64,000 nt of DNA from Micromonospora coriariae (GCF_900091455.1 NZ_LT607412.1:3348001-3412000), one strand, 5' to 3'. Positions 1-8,618 are shown, counted from the first letter of the stretch. Notes: generated by a model not told the origin, from the sequence alone. A program made the numbers and translations.

Positions 1-138
1 GAAGAGTGCGGTGATCAGGGGCGGACGCTGGTGGCCCACGGTCGCCCAACGCGCCATCAGCAGCCCGGTGCCGAGCAGGATCAGCACCAGGAACCCGAAC
101 GGCACCAGCCGCACGGGGTTGCGGAGAAGCCGGCGCAC
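1..138 (-). CDS. TrkH-like potassium uptake protein, N-terminal fragment (continues off the left edge)
   Basis: Forty-six codons read leftwards from a GTG at 138, preceded by the Shine-Dalgarno-like GGAAG eight bases upstream. The peptide begins with a short basic stretch (RRLLRNPVRLVPFGF), followed by a hydrophobic helix (LVLILLGTGLLM), a short polar segment and LITALF. This matches the start of TrkH/KtrB membrane subunits, where a basic NPxR segment precedes the first helix and ALFTATSA follows. Only this fragment is visible, so no selectivity-filter residue can be checked. It is divergent from the small gene at 332. Potassium transport is inferred from the N-terminal signature alone. Confidence 0.55.
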   Translation of the reverse strand, partial: MRRLLRNPVRLVPFGFLVLILLGTGLLMARWATVGHQRPPLITALF

Positions 139-195
139 CAGACAATCTTCCGTTCTCGCGGCGCATCGGGAGCGGGAACACCAGCCTTGAGGCCA

Positions 196-253
196 CAACT
201 TCAGGGATGTTGCTGTGTCCATGGGGCGTGAGGCAGCAACATCAGGGATGTTG
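196..253. promoter_or_regulatory. Pair of 17-nt palindromes in a divergent intergenic region
   Basis: CAACTTCAGGGATGTTG (196-212) and CAACATCAGGGATGTTG (237-253) differ at one base. The second is a perfect palindrome of 7-bp arms around AGG. Their spacing is 41 bp, about four helical turns. They lie between the TrkH-like gene and the small gene at 332, as expected for an operator pair, but could instead be an interspersed repeat. Confidence 0.45.
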
Positions 254-331
254 TGGCGATCTTCGCCGGGCGCACGCCCCGCCCTCGCGATGCGGTCGGT
301 AGACCGGGCGGGAGGCTCTACCGCCCGGAAC

Positions 332-592
332 GTGCTGGGCGACGGCCGGGAGCGGTTCGTTGTGCACCTGCCGGTGACGGCGGTGGATCTGCCGGCGGCG
401 CTGCGGCGCGCGCGTGTGATCACCCGGGCGCTGGGCTTCCTCGCCGACGTGGACCGGGCCGAGACGACCGTCTCCGAGGAGGACGCGCAGTGCGTACGCC
501 ATCGGGTCTTCTGTGACAACCTGCTCGACGGTCGCCGGCGGTGCCCGCGCCCGGCGGCTCACGACGGGCCCTGCGGTCGCTCGGGTGGATGA
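332..592 (+). CDS. Small Cys-rich protein of unknown function
   Basis: An 86-residue product from GTG 332; longer in-frame starts exist at 290 and 215. I prefer 332 because the conserved-looking part begins just after it and a TACCGC hexamer lies seven bases upstream, the usual leaderless layout in this window. The N-terminal half looks like a mixed alpha/beta domain with an acidic helix (VSEEDAQCVRH). The C-terminal half has three more Cys and a His (VFCD, RRRCPRP, HDGPC) that could bind a metal. I do not recognise the family. The gene is divergent from the TrkH-like gene, so a link to ion homeostasis is possible but unproven. Confidence 0.5.
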   Translation: MLGDGRERFVVHLPVTAVDLPAALRRARVITRALGFLADVDRAETTVSEEDAQCVRHRVFCDNLLDGRRRCPRPAAHDGPCGRSGG

Positions 593-728
593 GTGCGACA
601 CAGGGGCCGGGCGGTCCGTGGGGGTACGGGCCATCGGGAGGCCGGGCTCCCGGGTGGTAGTGCGGCCAGTTGTAACGTCCGGCCACCCCCTTCCTGTTAC
701 TTGTGTGTTTCCGCCACATAGCTCGTGG

Positions 729-747
729 GTGACGTCACTTCTAGCGT
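729..747 (+). promoter_or_regulatory. Putative promoter and palindromic operator of the ABC importer operon
   Basis: The perfect palindrome GTGACGTCAC (729-738) is followed three bases later by a -10-like TAGCGT (742-747), about 50 bases ahead of the ATG at 798. The palindrome falls between the -35 and -10 positions, where a bound regulator would block transcription. No regulator gene adjoins the operon. Confidence 0.4.
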
Positions 748-797
748 GAGCCGTCACGAAGAAGTTCTCTCCCTCCGAGTCCTCATGTGGAGTCGCA

Positions 798-2003
798 ATG
801 ACGGTCCGGACGACGCGGCGGGTGTTCCTCTCCGCCGCCACGATGATGGCCGCGGCGTTGGCCGCCACGGCCTGTGGCAGCCCGCAGGACACCGCCACCG
901 GCGGCGGCGACAGTGCCGCGCCGGTCAAGGTCGGCCTGGTGTACTCCCAGTCGGGTGCCCTGGCCAGTTACGGAAAGCAGTACATCGAGGGGTTCAAGGC
1001 GGGGCTCGACTTCGCCACCCAGGGCACCGGCAAGGTCGGTGACCGCAAGATCGAGCTGACCGAGGTCGACGACGCGGGCGATCCGGCCAAGGCGGTCTCC
1101 GCGGCGAAGGACCTGATCGGCAAGGGCACGAAGATCATTGCCGGCTCCACCGCCTCCGGCGTGGCGCTCCAGGTCGCGCCGATCGCGGCGCAGAACAAGG
1201 TCCTGTTCATCTCCGGGCCGGCCGCCACCGACGCGGTGACCGGGGCGAACAAGTACACCTTCCGTTCCGGCCGCCAGTCCTACCAGGACGTGGTGACCGC
1301 GAAGTCGTTCATCGGCGACCCGGCCGGCAAGAAGGTCGTGGTCTTCGCCCAGGACGGCGCGTTCGGCGACGCCAACGAGGCGGCGGTCAAGGCGGTCATC
1401 GGCGGCGCGGGCGCGACCGTGAGCAGCGTCCGGGCCCCGGCCAGCGCCACCGAGTTCACCCCGTTCGCCAGCCAGATCAAGACGGCCAAGCCGGATCTGC
1501 TCTTCGTCGCCTGGGCCGGCACCACCGCCCCGGCCATGTGGCAGAGCCTCGACCAGCAGGGCGTCCTTTCCACCACGACGGTCGTCACCGGCCTGGACAT
1601 CCGCGCCTCCTGGCCGACCTTCGGCGCCGCCGGCACGAAGATCTCCTTCCTGTCGCACTACTTCGACGGGGCGAGCGACACCGAGGCGTCCAAGGCCGCC
1701 AAGGCGAAGATCCCCGGCGGCACGCTGGACCTGTTCCACCCGGACGGCTTCGCCGCCGCCCAGATGGTGGTCCGCGCGGTGCAGGAGGGTGGGGACGACG
1801 TCGACAAGATGGTCACCGCCCTGGAGGGCTGGAGCTTCGACGGGGTCAAGGGCAAGATGACCATCCGGGCCGCGGACCACGCGCTGCTCCAGCCGATGTT
1901 CCAGGCCAAGCTGACCGGCAGCGGCACCGCCTTCACGGCGACCGCGCAGAAGAGCCTCACCGGTGACGAGTCCGCGCCGCCGGCCGTGGCCATGAAGGGC
2001 TGA
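798..2003 (+). CDS. Branched-chain amino acid type ABC transporter substrate-binding lipoprotein
   Basis: A 401-residue periplasmic-binding protein of the LivJ/amide family, first gene of a five-gene importer. The N-terminus carries a twin-arginine motif (TRRVFL, residues 6-11), a hydrophobic stretch and a lipobox-like ATAC with Cys26, so it is probably a Tat-exported lipoprotein on the outer face of the membrane. The mature part shows the type I binding-protein fold signature (VKVGLVYSQSGALASYGKQY near residue 40, then alternating Rossmann-like segments). The ATPase gene starts three bases after the stop. The family also binds urea, short amides and aromatic acids, so the ligand is unknown. 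The lipobox lacks the usual Leu at -3. Confidence 0.88.
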   Translation: MTVRTTRRVFLSAATMMAAALAATACGSPQDTATGGGDSAAPVKVGLVYSQSGALASYGKQYIEGFKAGLDFATQGTGKVGDRKIELTEVDDAGDPAKAVSAAKDLIGKGTKIIAGSTASGVALQVAPIAAQNKVLFISGPAATDAVTGANKYTFRSGRQSYQDVVTAKSFIGDPAGKKVVVFAQDGAFGDANEAAVKAVIGGAGATVSSVRAPASATEFTPFASQIKTAKPDLLFVAWAGTTAPAMWQSLDQQGVLSTTTVVTGLDIRASWPTFGAAGTKISFLSHYFDGASDTEASKAAKAKIPGGTLDLFHPDGFAAAQMVVRAVQEGGDDVDKMVTALEGWSFDGVKGKMTIRAADHALLQPMFQAKLTGSGTAFTATAQKSLTGDESAPPAVAMKG

Positions 2004-2006
2004 CCC

Positions 2007-2750
2007 ATGCTCGCCACCCGCGGTCTGACCTGGCGGATCGGTGAGGTCGCCATCGTCGACAGCGTCTACCTCGACCTGGCGCCCGGGGAGTTCCTGGGCG
2101 TGATCGGGCCGAACGGCGCCGGCAAGACCTCACTGTTCAACCTGATCACCGGCCTGCGCCGGGCCACGGAGGGCCGGATCACCCTGGACGGGCAGGACAT
2201 CGGGGCGCTTCCGCCGCACCGGCGGGCCCGCCTCGGGCTGGGCCGTACCTTCCAGGCGTCGTCGGTCTTCGGCTCGCTCAGCGTGCGGGAGAACGTCCGG
2301 CTCGCCGTCCAGGCGCACCGCGGGGGCTCGATGAAACTGTGGCGGCGGGCGGCGGCCGACCGGGAGGTGGCCGCCGCCGCCGACACGGCGCTCGACCGGG
2401 TCGGCCTCGCCCACCGGGGTACGGCGCTGGCCGGCACCCTGGCACACGGCGAGAAGCGCAAGCTGGAGATCGCCCTGCTGCTCGCCGGTGAACCGCGGGT
2501 GATGCTGCTGGACGAACCGATGGCCGGGGTGAGCGCCGAGGATGTGCCCGAACTGGTCTCGGTGATCAAGTCGTTGACCGGGGACAGCGGCCGGGCGGTG
2601 TTGATGGTCGAGCACCACATGGACGTCATCCTGGAACTGGCCGACCGGATCGCCGTCATGCACCACGGCGCGCTGCTGGCCTGCGACACCCCGGAGACGG
2701 TGATGGCCAACCCCACAGTGCAAGAGGCCTACCTGGGGGAATCGCTGTGA
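2007..2750 (+). CDS. livG: ABC transporter ATP-binding protein, LivG type
   Basis: A 247-residue cytoplasmic ATPase of a high-affinity branched-chain amino acid type importer. It has Walker A GPNGAGKT (about residues 34-41), a degenerate signature in the LivG style (LAHGEKRKLEI), Walker B MLLDEPMAG and H-loop MVEHHMD. The ATG is separated from the binding-protein stop by three bases, and the end overlaps the GTG of the second ATPase (GTGA), so the two subunits are translationally coupled. It pairs with the LivF-type ATPase to drive the two permeases. Confidence 0.9.
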   Translation: MLATRGLTWRIGEVAIVDSVYLDLAPGEFLGVIGPNGAGKTSLFNLITGLRRATEGRITLDGQDIGALPPHRRARLGLGRTFQASSVFGSLSVRENVRLAVQAHRGGSMKLWRRAAADREVAAAADTALDRVGLAHRGTALAGTLAHGEKRKLEIALLLAGEPRVMLLDEPMAGVSAEDVPELVSVIKSLTGDSGRAVLMVEHHMDVILELADRIAVMHHGALLACDTPETVMANPTVQEAYLGESL

Positions 2751-3517
2751 CCGAGCCGATCCTGAACGTGGAGGATCTGTCGGTCCGGATCTCCGGACTG
2801 CACATCCTCCAGGGCGTGTCCTTCACGGTCGCACCCACCGGCGTGACAGTCCTGCTCGGCCGCAACGGTGTCGGCAAGACCACCACGCTGCGCGCGATCG
2901 TCGGCCTCACCCCGCCCGCCGGGGAGGTCCGCGGCACCATCCGGATGGGCGCGCAGAGCCTGCTGGCCCGCCCCACCCACCGGTTGGTGCGCGGCGGGCT
3001 CGGCTACGTGCCGGAGGACCGCTGCGTGTTCGCCGGCCTGACCGTCGCGGAGAACCTGCGGCTGGCCGAGCGGCGTGGCGTCAGCCCGGCGTACGACAAG
3101 GTCTTCGCGCTCTTTCCGGAGCTGGACCGGCGCGGACGGCAACGGGCCGGGTCGCTCTCCGGCGGGCAGCAGCAGATGCTCGCGATCGGCCGGGTGCTGC
3201 TCAACGACAACCGGCTGCTGCTGGTCGACGAGCCGACCAAGGGGTTGGCGCCGAAAGTGGTGACCGAGGTGGCCGAGGTGCTCGAACGGGTCGCGGAGTC
3301 CGTGCCGGTGCTGCTCGTCGAGCAGAACCTGGCGGTGGTCCGGCGGCTCGCCAGGGACGCGGTGGTGCTCGCCGCCGGCAAGGTGGCCTGGACCGGTGAC
3401 GCGCGGGAACTGCTGCTGGAGACGGCGCTGACCAGGTCCCTGCTGGGCGTGGGCAGCGGCGAATCACAGCACCCGGCCCAGCCGGGCCGCGCCGCGGCGG
3501 GGAAGGACGGGCACTGA
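2747..3517 (+). CDS. livF: ABC transporter ATP-binding protein, LivF type
   Basis: The second ATPase of the importer, 256 residues. It contains Walker A GRNGVGKT, signature LSGGQQQMLAI, Walker B LLLVDEPTKGLAP and H-loop LLVEQNL, all in LivF form. Its GTG overlaps the stop of livG and its stop overlaps the ATG of the permease gene (TGATG). A short Gln/Pro/Ala-rich C-terminal tail of about 20 residues goes beyond the core fold. It forms a heterodimer with LivG on the cytoplasmic face. Confidence 0.9.
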   Translation: MTEPILNVEDLSVRISGLHILQGVSFTVAPTGVTVLLGRNGVGKTTTLRAIVGLTPPAGEVRGTIRMGAQSLLARPTHRLVRGGLGYVPEDRCVFAGLTVAENLRLAERRGVSPAYDKVFALFPELDRRGRQRAGSLSGGQQQMLAIGRVLLNDNRLLLVDEPTKGLAPKVVTEVAEVLERVAESVPVLLVEQNLAVVRRLARDAVVLAAGKVAWTGDARELLLETALTRSLLGVGSGESQHPAQPGRAAAGKDGH

Positions 3518-4407
3518 TGGGCACCGTGATCCTGTTGACGCTGACCGGGCTCGGCCTGGCGGCGCTGTACTTCCTGGTCGCCTCCGGGTTGTCGCTGGTC
3601 TTCGGCCTGGCCGACGTGCTCAACTTCGCGCACGGGCTGTTCCTCGGCGTCGGCGCGTACGGGACCTGGTGGGCGGCGGGCAACCTGCCGGGCGCCGGGT
3701 CGGACGGGTTCGGCTTCGTGCTCGCGGTCGTCTTCGGGGTGGCCGCCGGCACGCTGGTGGCGGTGCTGGTCGAGCTGGTGCTGATCCGGCCGCTCTACTC
3801 GCGCACCATCGAGCAGGTGCTGGTCACCGTCGGCCTCTCGCTGGCCGGGGTGGCGCTGCTCCAGGCCACCTGGGGCGCCGACGCCCGGCCGTTCCCCCGG
3901 CCGGACTGGACCCGGGAGGTCACCGGGATCCTCGGCGCGCAGGTGCCCAACGGCGGGCTGCTGCTGATCATCGCGGCGGTGCTGGTGCTGGGCGCGCTGC
4001 TCGCCTTCCTCCGCTGGACCCGCTACGGCCTGGTGATCCGGGCCGGGGTGGAGAACCGGGAGATGGTCACCGCGCTCGGCATCGACGTACGCAAGGCGTT
4101 CACCCTGGTCTTCGCGATCGGTGGGGCCGCCGCGGCGCTGGCCGGGGCGCTCGGCGGGGTCTACTTCGGCACCGTCTCGCCCGGGCAGGGCAGCTCGCTG
4201 CTGATCTTCGCGTTCATCGTGGTGGTGATCGGCGGGATGGGCTCGGTGGTGGGCTCCGCGTACGCGGCGGTCGCGGTCGGGCTGCTGCAACAGTTCGTCA
4301 ACTACTACGGACCCTCCGGTCTCGGCGACGTCTGCGTGGTCGGGCTGCTGGCCGTGGTGCTGCTGCTGCGTCCCCAGGGCATCGCCGGAAAGGTGGCAAC
4401 GGCATGA
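3517..4407 (+). CDS. livH: Branched-chain amino acid type ABC permease, LivH type
   Basis: A 296-residue integral membrane protein with about eight hydrophobic helices. Family marks include the N-terminal GLSLVFGLADVLNFAHG and, near residue 190, GIDVRKAFTLVFAIGGAAAALAGALGG, the cytoplasmic coupling region that docks on the ATPase. Late glycine-rich segments (VVVIGGMGSVVGSAYAAVAVG) also fit. It overlaps its neighbours at both ends (TGATG and ATGA), consistent with one polycistronic message. It forms the translocation pore together with LivM. Confidence 0.9.
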   Translation: MGTVILLTLTGLGLAALYFLVASGLSLVFGLADVLNFAHGLFLGVGAYGTWWAAGNLPGAGSDGFGFVLAVVFGVAAGTLVAVLVELVLIRPLYSRTIEQVLVTVGLSLAGVALLQATWGADARPFPRPDWTREVTGILGAQVPNGGLLLIIAAVLVLGALLAFLRWTRYGLVIRAGVENREMVTALGIDVRKAFTLVFAIGGAAAALAGALGGVYFGTVSPGQGSSLLIFAFIVVVIGGMGSVVGSAYAAVAVGLLQQFVNYYGPSGLGDVCVVGLLAVVLLLRPQGIAGKVATA

Positions 4408-5528
4408 CCGAGGTCAAGAGCCCCGAGGTACCCGCCCCGCCGGCGGCGGTACCCGCCGAGCTGACCCCCGAGCGTGGGCGGTGGCACCGGGTACGACCGT
4501 TCCTGCCACTTGTCGCGCTGGTGGTCGCGGTGATCGTGCCGTACTCGACGCTGCCCCTGCCGGGGATCTTCGAGGGGCCGCTGAACTCGCCCGGCACCCT
4601 GCAGGTGCTCGCCGTCTGCCTGGTCTTCGGTGGCCTCGCCGCCGGGTACGACCTGCTCTTCGGTCGGACCGGGATGCTCTCCTTCGGGCACGCGCTCTAC
4701 TTCGCCGCCGGGGTGTACGGCACGGACATCCTGGTCACCAAGGCCGGATTGCCGCTCTGGCAGGCGGCGCTGCTGACCGTCACCGGCGGGACGATCCTGG
4801 CCGCGCTGCTCGGCGCGGTGGCGCTGCGTACGGTCGGCATCGCGTTCGCCATGGTGACGCTGGCCTTCGCGCAGGTCGGGGCGATCCTGGTGGCCCGGGA
4901 CTTCGGTGGCTTCACCGGCGGTGAGGAGGGCCTGCCGCTGGACGTGTCCGGGCTGCCCGCCGGGCTGGTCGGGGTTACCAACACGGTCAACCTCTACTGG
5001 TTGGCGCTGGCGTACCTGACCCTGGTGGTCTTCGTGGTGCACCGGGTCTCCGGCTCGCCGACCGGGCGGGTGCTGGCCGGGTTGCGCGACGACGAGCGCC
5101 GGATCGGCGTGCTCGGGCTCGACCCGTACCGCTACAAGCTGGTGGCGTTCACCCTGGCCGGCGGGCTCGCGGCGGCCGGGGGAGTGATCTACTGCCTGAT
5201 CGTCGGCGGCGCCTCGCCGCACATCACCTCGTCCGAGTTGACGCTGTCGCTGCTGGTCATGGTGGTGCTCGGCGGGCCGGGCACCCGGTGGGGACCGGTG
5301 CTCGGCGGCGTCCTCTACATGTACCTGGACCACCGGCTCACCGCGTTCGGCAGCTCCGACGCGGTGGAGAGCCTGCCCGCCGTGCTCAGCCGGCCGCTCT
5401 CCCAGCCCCTCTTCGTGCTCGGCACCCTCTTCATCCTGGCCGTCTACTTCTTCCCCGGTGGCCTGGCCAGCCTCGGACCCCGCCTGACCCTCCTCCGCCA
5501 CTCCCTACAACCACCCACCCGCCGCTAA
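4404..5528 (+). CDS. livM: Branched-chain amino acid type ABC permease, LivM type
   Basis: A 374-residue permease starting at the ATG that overlaps the livH stop (ATGA). The frame stays open far upstream, but that is a shadow of livH. A soluble Pro/Ala/Glu-rich leader of about 35 residues precedes the first helix. Family marks are GYDLLFGRTGMLSFGHALYFAAGVYG near residue 75, the EEGLPLDVSGLP loop, and GLDPYRYKLVAFTLAGGLAAAGG, the ATPase-coupling region. It is the last gene of the operon and ends just before a GC-rich hairpin. Confidence 0.9.
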   Translation: MTEVKSPEVPAPPAAVPAELTPERGRWHRVRPFLPLVALVVAVIVPYSTLPLPGIFEGPLNSPGTLQVLAVCLVFGGLAAGYDLLFGRTGMLSFGHALYFAAGVYGTDILVTKAGLPLWQAALLTVTGGTILAALLGAVALRTVGIAFAMVTLAFAQVGAILVARDFGGFTGGEEGLPLDVSGLPAGLVGVTNTVNLYWLALAYLTLVVFVVHRVSGSPTGRVLAGLRDDERRIGVLGLDPYRYKLVAFTLAGGLAAAGGVIYCLIVGGASPHITSSELTLSLLVMVVLGGPGTRWGPVLGGVLYMYLDHRLTAFGSSDAVESLPAVLSRPLSQPLFVLGTLFILAVYFFPGGLASLGPRLTLLRHSLQPPTRR

Positions 5529-5534
5529 CCCCCG

Positions 5535-5557
5535 GCCCCCCGTCCCCCCGGGGGCCT
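5535..5557 (+). terminator. GC-rich hairpin after the ABC importer operon
   Basis: GGCCCCC (5535-5541) pairs with GGGGGCC (5551-5557) across a nine-base loop, beginning seven bases after the last stop codon. There is no strong T tract, as is common in high-GC actinomycetes. Confidence 0.5.
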
Positions 5558-5561
5558 TCAC

Positions 5562-5630
5562 CCCGTCGATCATGAAGTTATAGCCGTGACACGCCGCGGC
5601 GGATCGCGATAACTTCATGATCGACGGGGT
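5562..5630. repeat. Long palindromic element, copy 1
   Basis: Perfect 21-bp inverted arms at 5562-5582 and 5610-5630, with core GTCGATCATGAAGTTAT and a 27-base loop. The same core recurs at 9878-9946 and a divergent relative at 28871-28945. It lies between two co-oriented genes and encodes nothing evident. It could form a very stable hairpin and act as a terminator, or be a mobile palindrome of the REP or MITE kind. Confidence 0.85.
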
Positions 5631-5654
5631 TCTGCGCCAGGGGAGGTCGGGGAG

Positions 5655-6401
5655 ATGGGCTCGCGGGTTGCGGTTGTCAGCGGGGGCGGGACCGGGATCG
5701 GTGCGGCGGTCGTACGGGCGCTCGCCGGAGACGGGTACAACGTGCTCGTCGTCGGTCGGCGGGCGGACGTGTTGACGGACACGGCCGCACGGATCTCCGC
5801 CGAGTGCGGGCGGGCCGACGCGGTCACCGCGGTCACCGCGGATCTGACCGATCCCGAACAGCTCGACCGGGTGGTCGCGGCCGTCGACGGCCGGACGCTC
5901 GACGTGGTGGTCAACAACGCGGGCGGTTACCTCGACGGGGACACCGGCACGCTCGCCGGCACCGCGGCCTACTGGCGGGCCAACCTGGACGCCAACGTGC
6001 TCACCGCCGTGCTGCTCACCGAGGCGCTGCGGCCGGCCCTGCGCCGTCCGGGCGGCCGGGTGATCCTGGTCAGTTCGATCGCCGCCCAGCGCGGCGGCGC
6101 CGGGCCGTACTCCGCGGCGAAGGCGGCGCTGCACGGCTGGGCGTACGACCTCGCCGCGCAGCTCGGCCCGGAACAGATCACGGTCAACGTGGTCAGCCCC
6201 GGCTACGTCGCCGACACCGAGTTCTTCGGCGACCGGATGACGCCGGAGGGCCACGCCCGACGGGTCGCCGCCACGCTGGTCGGGCGGGCCGGCGAGCCAG
6301 CCGACATCGCCGAGGCGGTCCGCTACCTCGCCAGCCCCGCCGCCGGGTACGTCACCGGCCAGGTGCTCGGGGTCAACGGCGGGTCGGTGCTCGGCCGCTG
6401 A
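5655..6401 (+). CDS. Short-chain dehydrogenase/reductase (SDR family oxidoreductase)
   Basis: A 248-residue classical SDR. It has the cofactor motif SGGGTGIG (about residues 8-15), NNAG in VVNNAGGYL, catalytic Ser in ILVSS, and the YxxxK pair in PYSAAKAAL. An Arg at the end of the second strand (VGRR) suggests NADP preference. The C-terminal VTGQVLGVNGG fits FabG-like members. The start ATG follows GGGGAG at a suitable distance. The gene sits alone, downstream of a palindromic element, so the substrate is not indicated. Confidence 0.85.
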   Translation: MGSRVAVVSGGGTGIGAAVVRALAGDGYNVLVVGRRADVLTDTAARISAECGRADAVTAVTADLTDPEQLDRVVAAVDGRTLDVVVNNAGGYLDGDTGTLAGTAAYWRANLDANVLTAVLLTEALRPALRRPGGRVILVSSIAAQRGGAGPYSAAKAALHGWAYDLAAQLGPEQITVNVVSPGYVADTEFFGDRMTPEGHARRVAATLVGRAGEPADIAEAVRYLASPAAGYVTGQVLGVNGGSVLGR

Positions 6402-6488
6402 CCGTCGACAGGGAGACGGGGCCGGATCGTGACCGGAACCTCCCGCGCGAACCGGGGCCCTGACGCACGGCGCTGGTAGAAATGCCGG

Positions 6489-8618
6489 ATGGGCGACGAG
6501 CGGGCGGCGGTACGGGAGCGGGCCGAGGCGGTGCTGCGCCGGCTGGCCGGTGAGCACGCCCGGCTGCGCGAGGACCAGTGGCGGGCGATCGAGGCGCTGG
6601 TCGTCGACCGGCGGCGGGTGCTGTGCGTGCAGCGCACCGGCTGGGGCAAGTCGGCGGTCTATTTCGTGGCCACCGCGCTGCTCCGGGACAAGGAGCAGGC
6701 CGACCAGGCCGGGCCGACGGTCATCGTGTCGCCACTGCTGGCGCTGATGCGCAACCAGGTCGAGGCGGCTGCCCGGGCCGGCATCCGGGCCCGCACCATC
6801 AACTCGGCCAACCTGGACGAGTGGGACCAGATCACCGCCGAGATCCAGGCCGGCGCCGTGGACGTGCTGCTGATCAGCCCCGAGCGGCTCAACAACCCCG
6901 ACTTCCGGGACGGCGTGCTGCCGAAGCTGGCCGCGACCACGGGGCTGCTGGTGGTCGACGAGGCGCACTGCGTCTCCGACTGGGGCCACGACTTCCGGCC
7001 GGACTACCGGCGGCTGCGCACGTTCCTCGCCGAGCTGCCCGAGCGCACCCCGGTGCTGGCGACCACCGCCACCGCCAACGCCCGGGTCACCCAGGACGTC
7101 GCCGAGCAGTTGGGCGACGCCCTCATCCTGCGCGGCACCCTGGACCGCGAGTCGCTGCGCCTCGGGGTGCTCGACCTGCCCAGCCCGGCGCACCGGCTGG
7201 CCTGGCTCGCCGACCACCTGGACCAGCTGCCCGGCTCCGGCATCGTCTACACGCTGACCGTCGCGGCGGCGGGGGAGACCGCCGAGTTCCTGCGCACCCG
7301 GGGCTACCCGGTGGCCTCGTACACCGGGCAGGCCGACGACGCCGACCGGCGGGCCGCCGAGCAGGACCTGCTGGACAACAAGATCAAGGCGCTGGTCGCC
7401 ACCAGCGCGCTGGGCATGGGCTTCGACAAGCCCGACCTGGGCTTCGTCGTCCACCTCGGCGCGCCGCCCTCGCCGATCGCGTACTACCAGCAGGTCGGCC
7501 GTGCCGGCCGCGCCGTCGAACACGCCGAGGTGCTGCTGCTGCCCGGTGCCGAGGACGCCGCCATCTGGCGTTACTTCGCCTCGCTCGCCTTCCCGCCCGA
7601 GCAGCAGGTCCGGGCCGTGCTGGCCGCCCTGCACACCGACCGCCCGCTCTCCACCCAGGCCCTCGAACCGCTGGTCGACCTGCGCCGGGCCCGGTTGGAG
7701 CTGATGCTCAAGGTGCTCGACGTGGACGGCGCGGTCCGCCGGGTGCGCGGTGGCTGGCTCGCCACCGGCGAGCCCTGGACCTACGACGAGGCCCGGTTGC
7801 GGCGCGTCGCGGAGGCGCGCACCGTCGAGCAACAGGCCATGCGGGAGTACGCGACCACGTCCGGCTGCCGGATGCGGTATCTACGCGAGTGCCTGGACGA
7901 CACCGGGGCGGCCGACTGCGACCGGTGCGACCGGTGCGCCGAGCCGCTCTTCGGCTCGGACGTGTCGACGGCCGCGCTCACCGCCGCGCAGACGTTCCTG
8001 GGGCGGCCGGGCGTGGAGATCGCCCCGAAGAAGCTCTGGCCGACCGGTCTGGACGCGGTGGGCGTACCCCTGAAGGGCCGGATCCCCCCGGCGGAGCAGG
8101 CGCTGCCGGGGCGTGCCGTCGGGCGCCTCTCCGACCTGGGCTGGGGTGGTCGGCTGCGCGACCTGGTCGGCCCGGAGGCTCCCGACGCCCCGGTGCCCGA
8201 CGATGTGGCCGCCGCGGTGGTGGAGGTGCTGAAGTCGTGGGCGCACGGCGACGACCCGTGGCCCCGGCGGCCGGCGGCGGTGGTGGTGATCGGCTCCCGG
8301 CGGCGGCCCCGGCTGGTCGGCTCGCTGGCCGAGCGGATCGCCGCAGTGGGTCGGCTGCCGCTGCTCGGCGAGGTTTCCCCGAGCGGTCCGGGTGGCGTCG
8401 GCGGGCCGCGCGGCAACAGTGCCCAACGGGTTCGCGCGCTGCATGACGCGTTCACCGTGCCGGCCGAGCTGGCCGACGCGCTGGCCGGGCTGGCCGGCCC
8501 GGTGCTGCTCGTCGACGACCTGGTCGATTCGGGCTGGACGATGACGATGGTGGCCCGAGCGCTGCGCCGGGCAGGTGCGCCGGACGTGCTCCCGCTCGCC
8601 CTCGCCGTGGCCGGCTGA
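6489..8618 (+). CDS. recQ: RecQ-family ATP-dependent DNA helicase with a C-terminal phosphoribosyltransferase-like domain
   Basis: A 709-residue superfamily 2 helicase. It has a RecQ Gln-box region (LREDQWRAI), Walker A GWGKS (51-55), VSPLLALMRNQ, the DEAH box with aromatic loop (DEAHCVSDWGHDFRPDY, about 155-171), motif VI QQVGRAGRA, and a RecQ zinc-binding set (SGCRMRY followed by DCDRCDRC near 475). After about residue 500 there is no normal RecQ tail. Instead a segment ends in VLLVDDLVDSGWTMT near 671, the PRPP-binding motif of type I phosphoribosyltransferases. This suggests a helicase joined to a ComF-like domain. A TAGAAA hexamer six bases before the ATG fits a leaderless message. Confidence 0.9.
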   Translation: MGDERAAVRERAEAVLRRLAGEHARLREDQWRAIEALVVDRRRVLCVQRTGWGKSAVYFVATALLRDKEQADQAGPTVIVSPLLALMRNQVEAAARAGIRARTINSANLDEWDQITAEIQAGAVDVLLISPERLNNPDFRDGVLPKLAATTGLLVVDEAHCVSDWGHDFRPDYRRLRTFLAELPERTPVLATTATANARVTQDVAEQLGDALILRGTLDRESLRLGVLDLPSPAHRLAWLADHLDQLPGSGIVYTLTVAAAGETAEFLRTRGYPVASYTGQADDADRRAAEQDLLDNKIKALVATSALGMGFDKPDLGFVVHLGAPPSPIAYYQQVGRAGRAVEHAEVLLLPGAEDAAIWRYFASLAFPPEQQVRAVLAALHTDRPLSTQALEPLVDLRRARLELMLKVLDVDGAVRRVRGGWLATGEPWTYDEARLRRVAEARTVEQQAMREYATTSGCRMRYLRECLDDTGAADCDRCDRCAEPLFGSDVSTAALTAAQTFLGRPGVEIAPKKLWPTGLDAVGVPLKGRIPPAEQALPGRAVGRLSDLGWGGRLRDLVGPEAPDAPVPDDVAAAVVEVLKSWAHGDDPWPRRPAAVVVIGSRRRPRLVGSLAERIAAVGRLPLLGEVSPSGPGGVGGPRGNSAQRVRALHDAFTVPAELADALAGLAGPVLLVDDLVDSGWTMTMVARALRRAGAPDVLPLALAVAG

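Noticed and set aside
5505..7832. A 775-codon open frame on the minus strand
   Set aside because: It lies opposite the SDR and RecQ genes and owes its length to third-position GC bias. The translation is low complexity (His/Gln/Arg/Gly) without family motifs.
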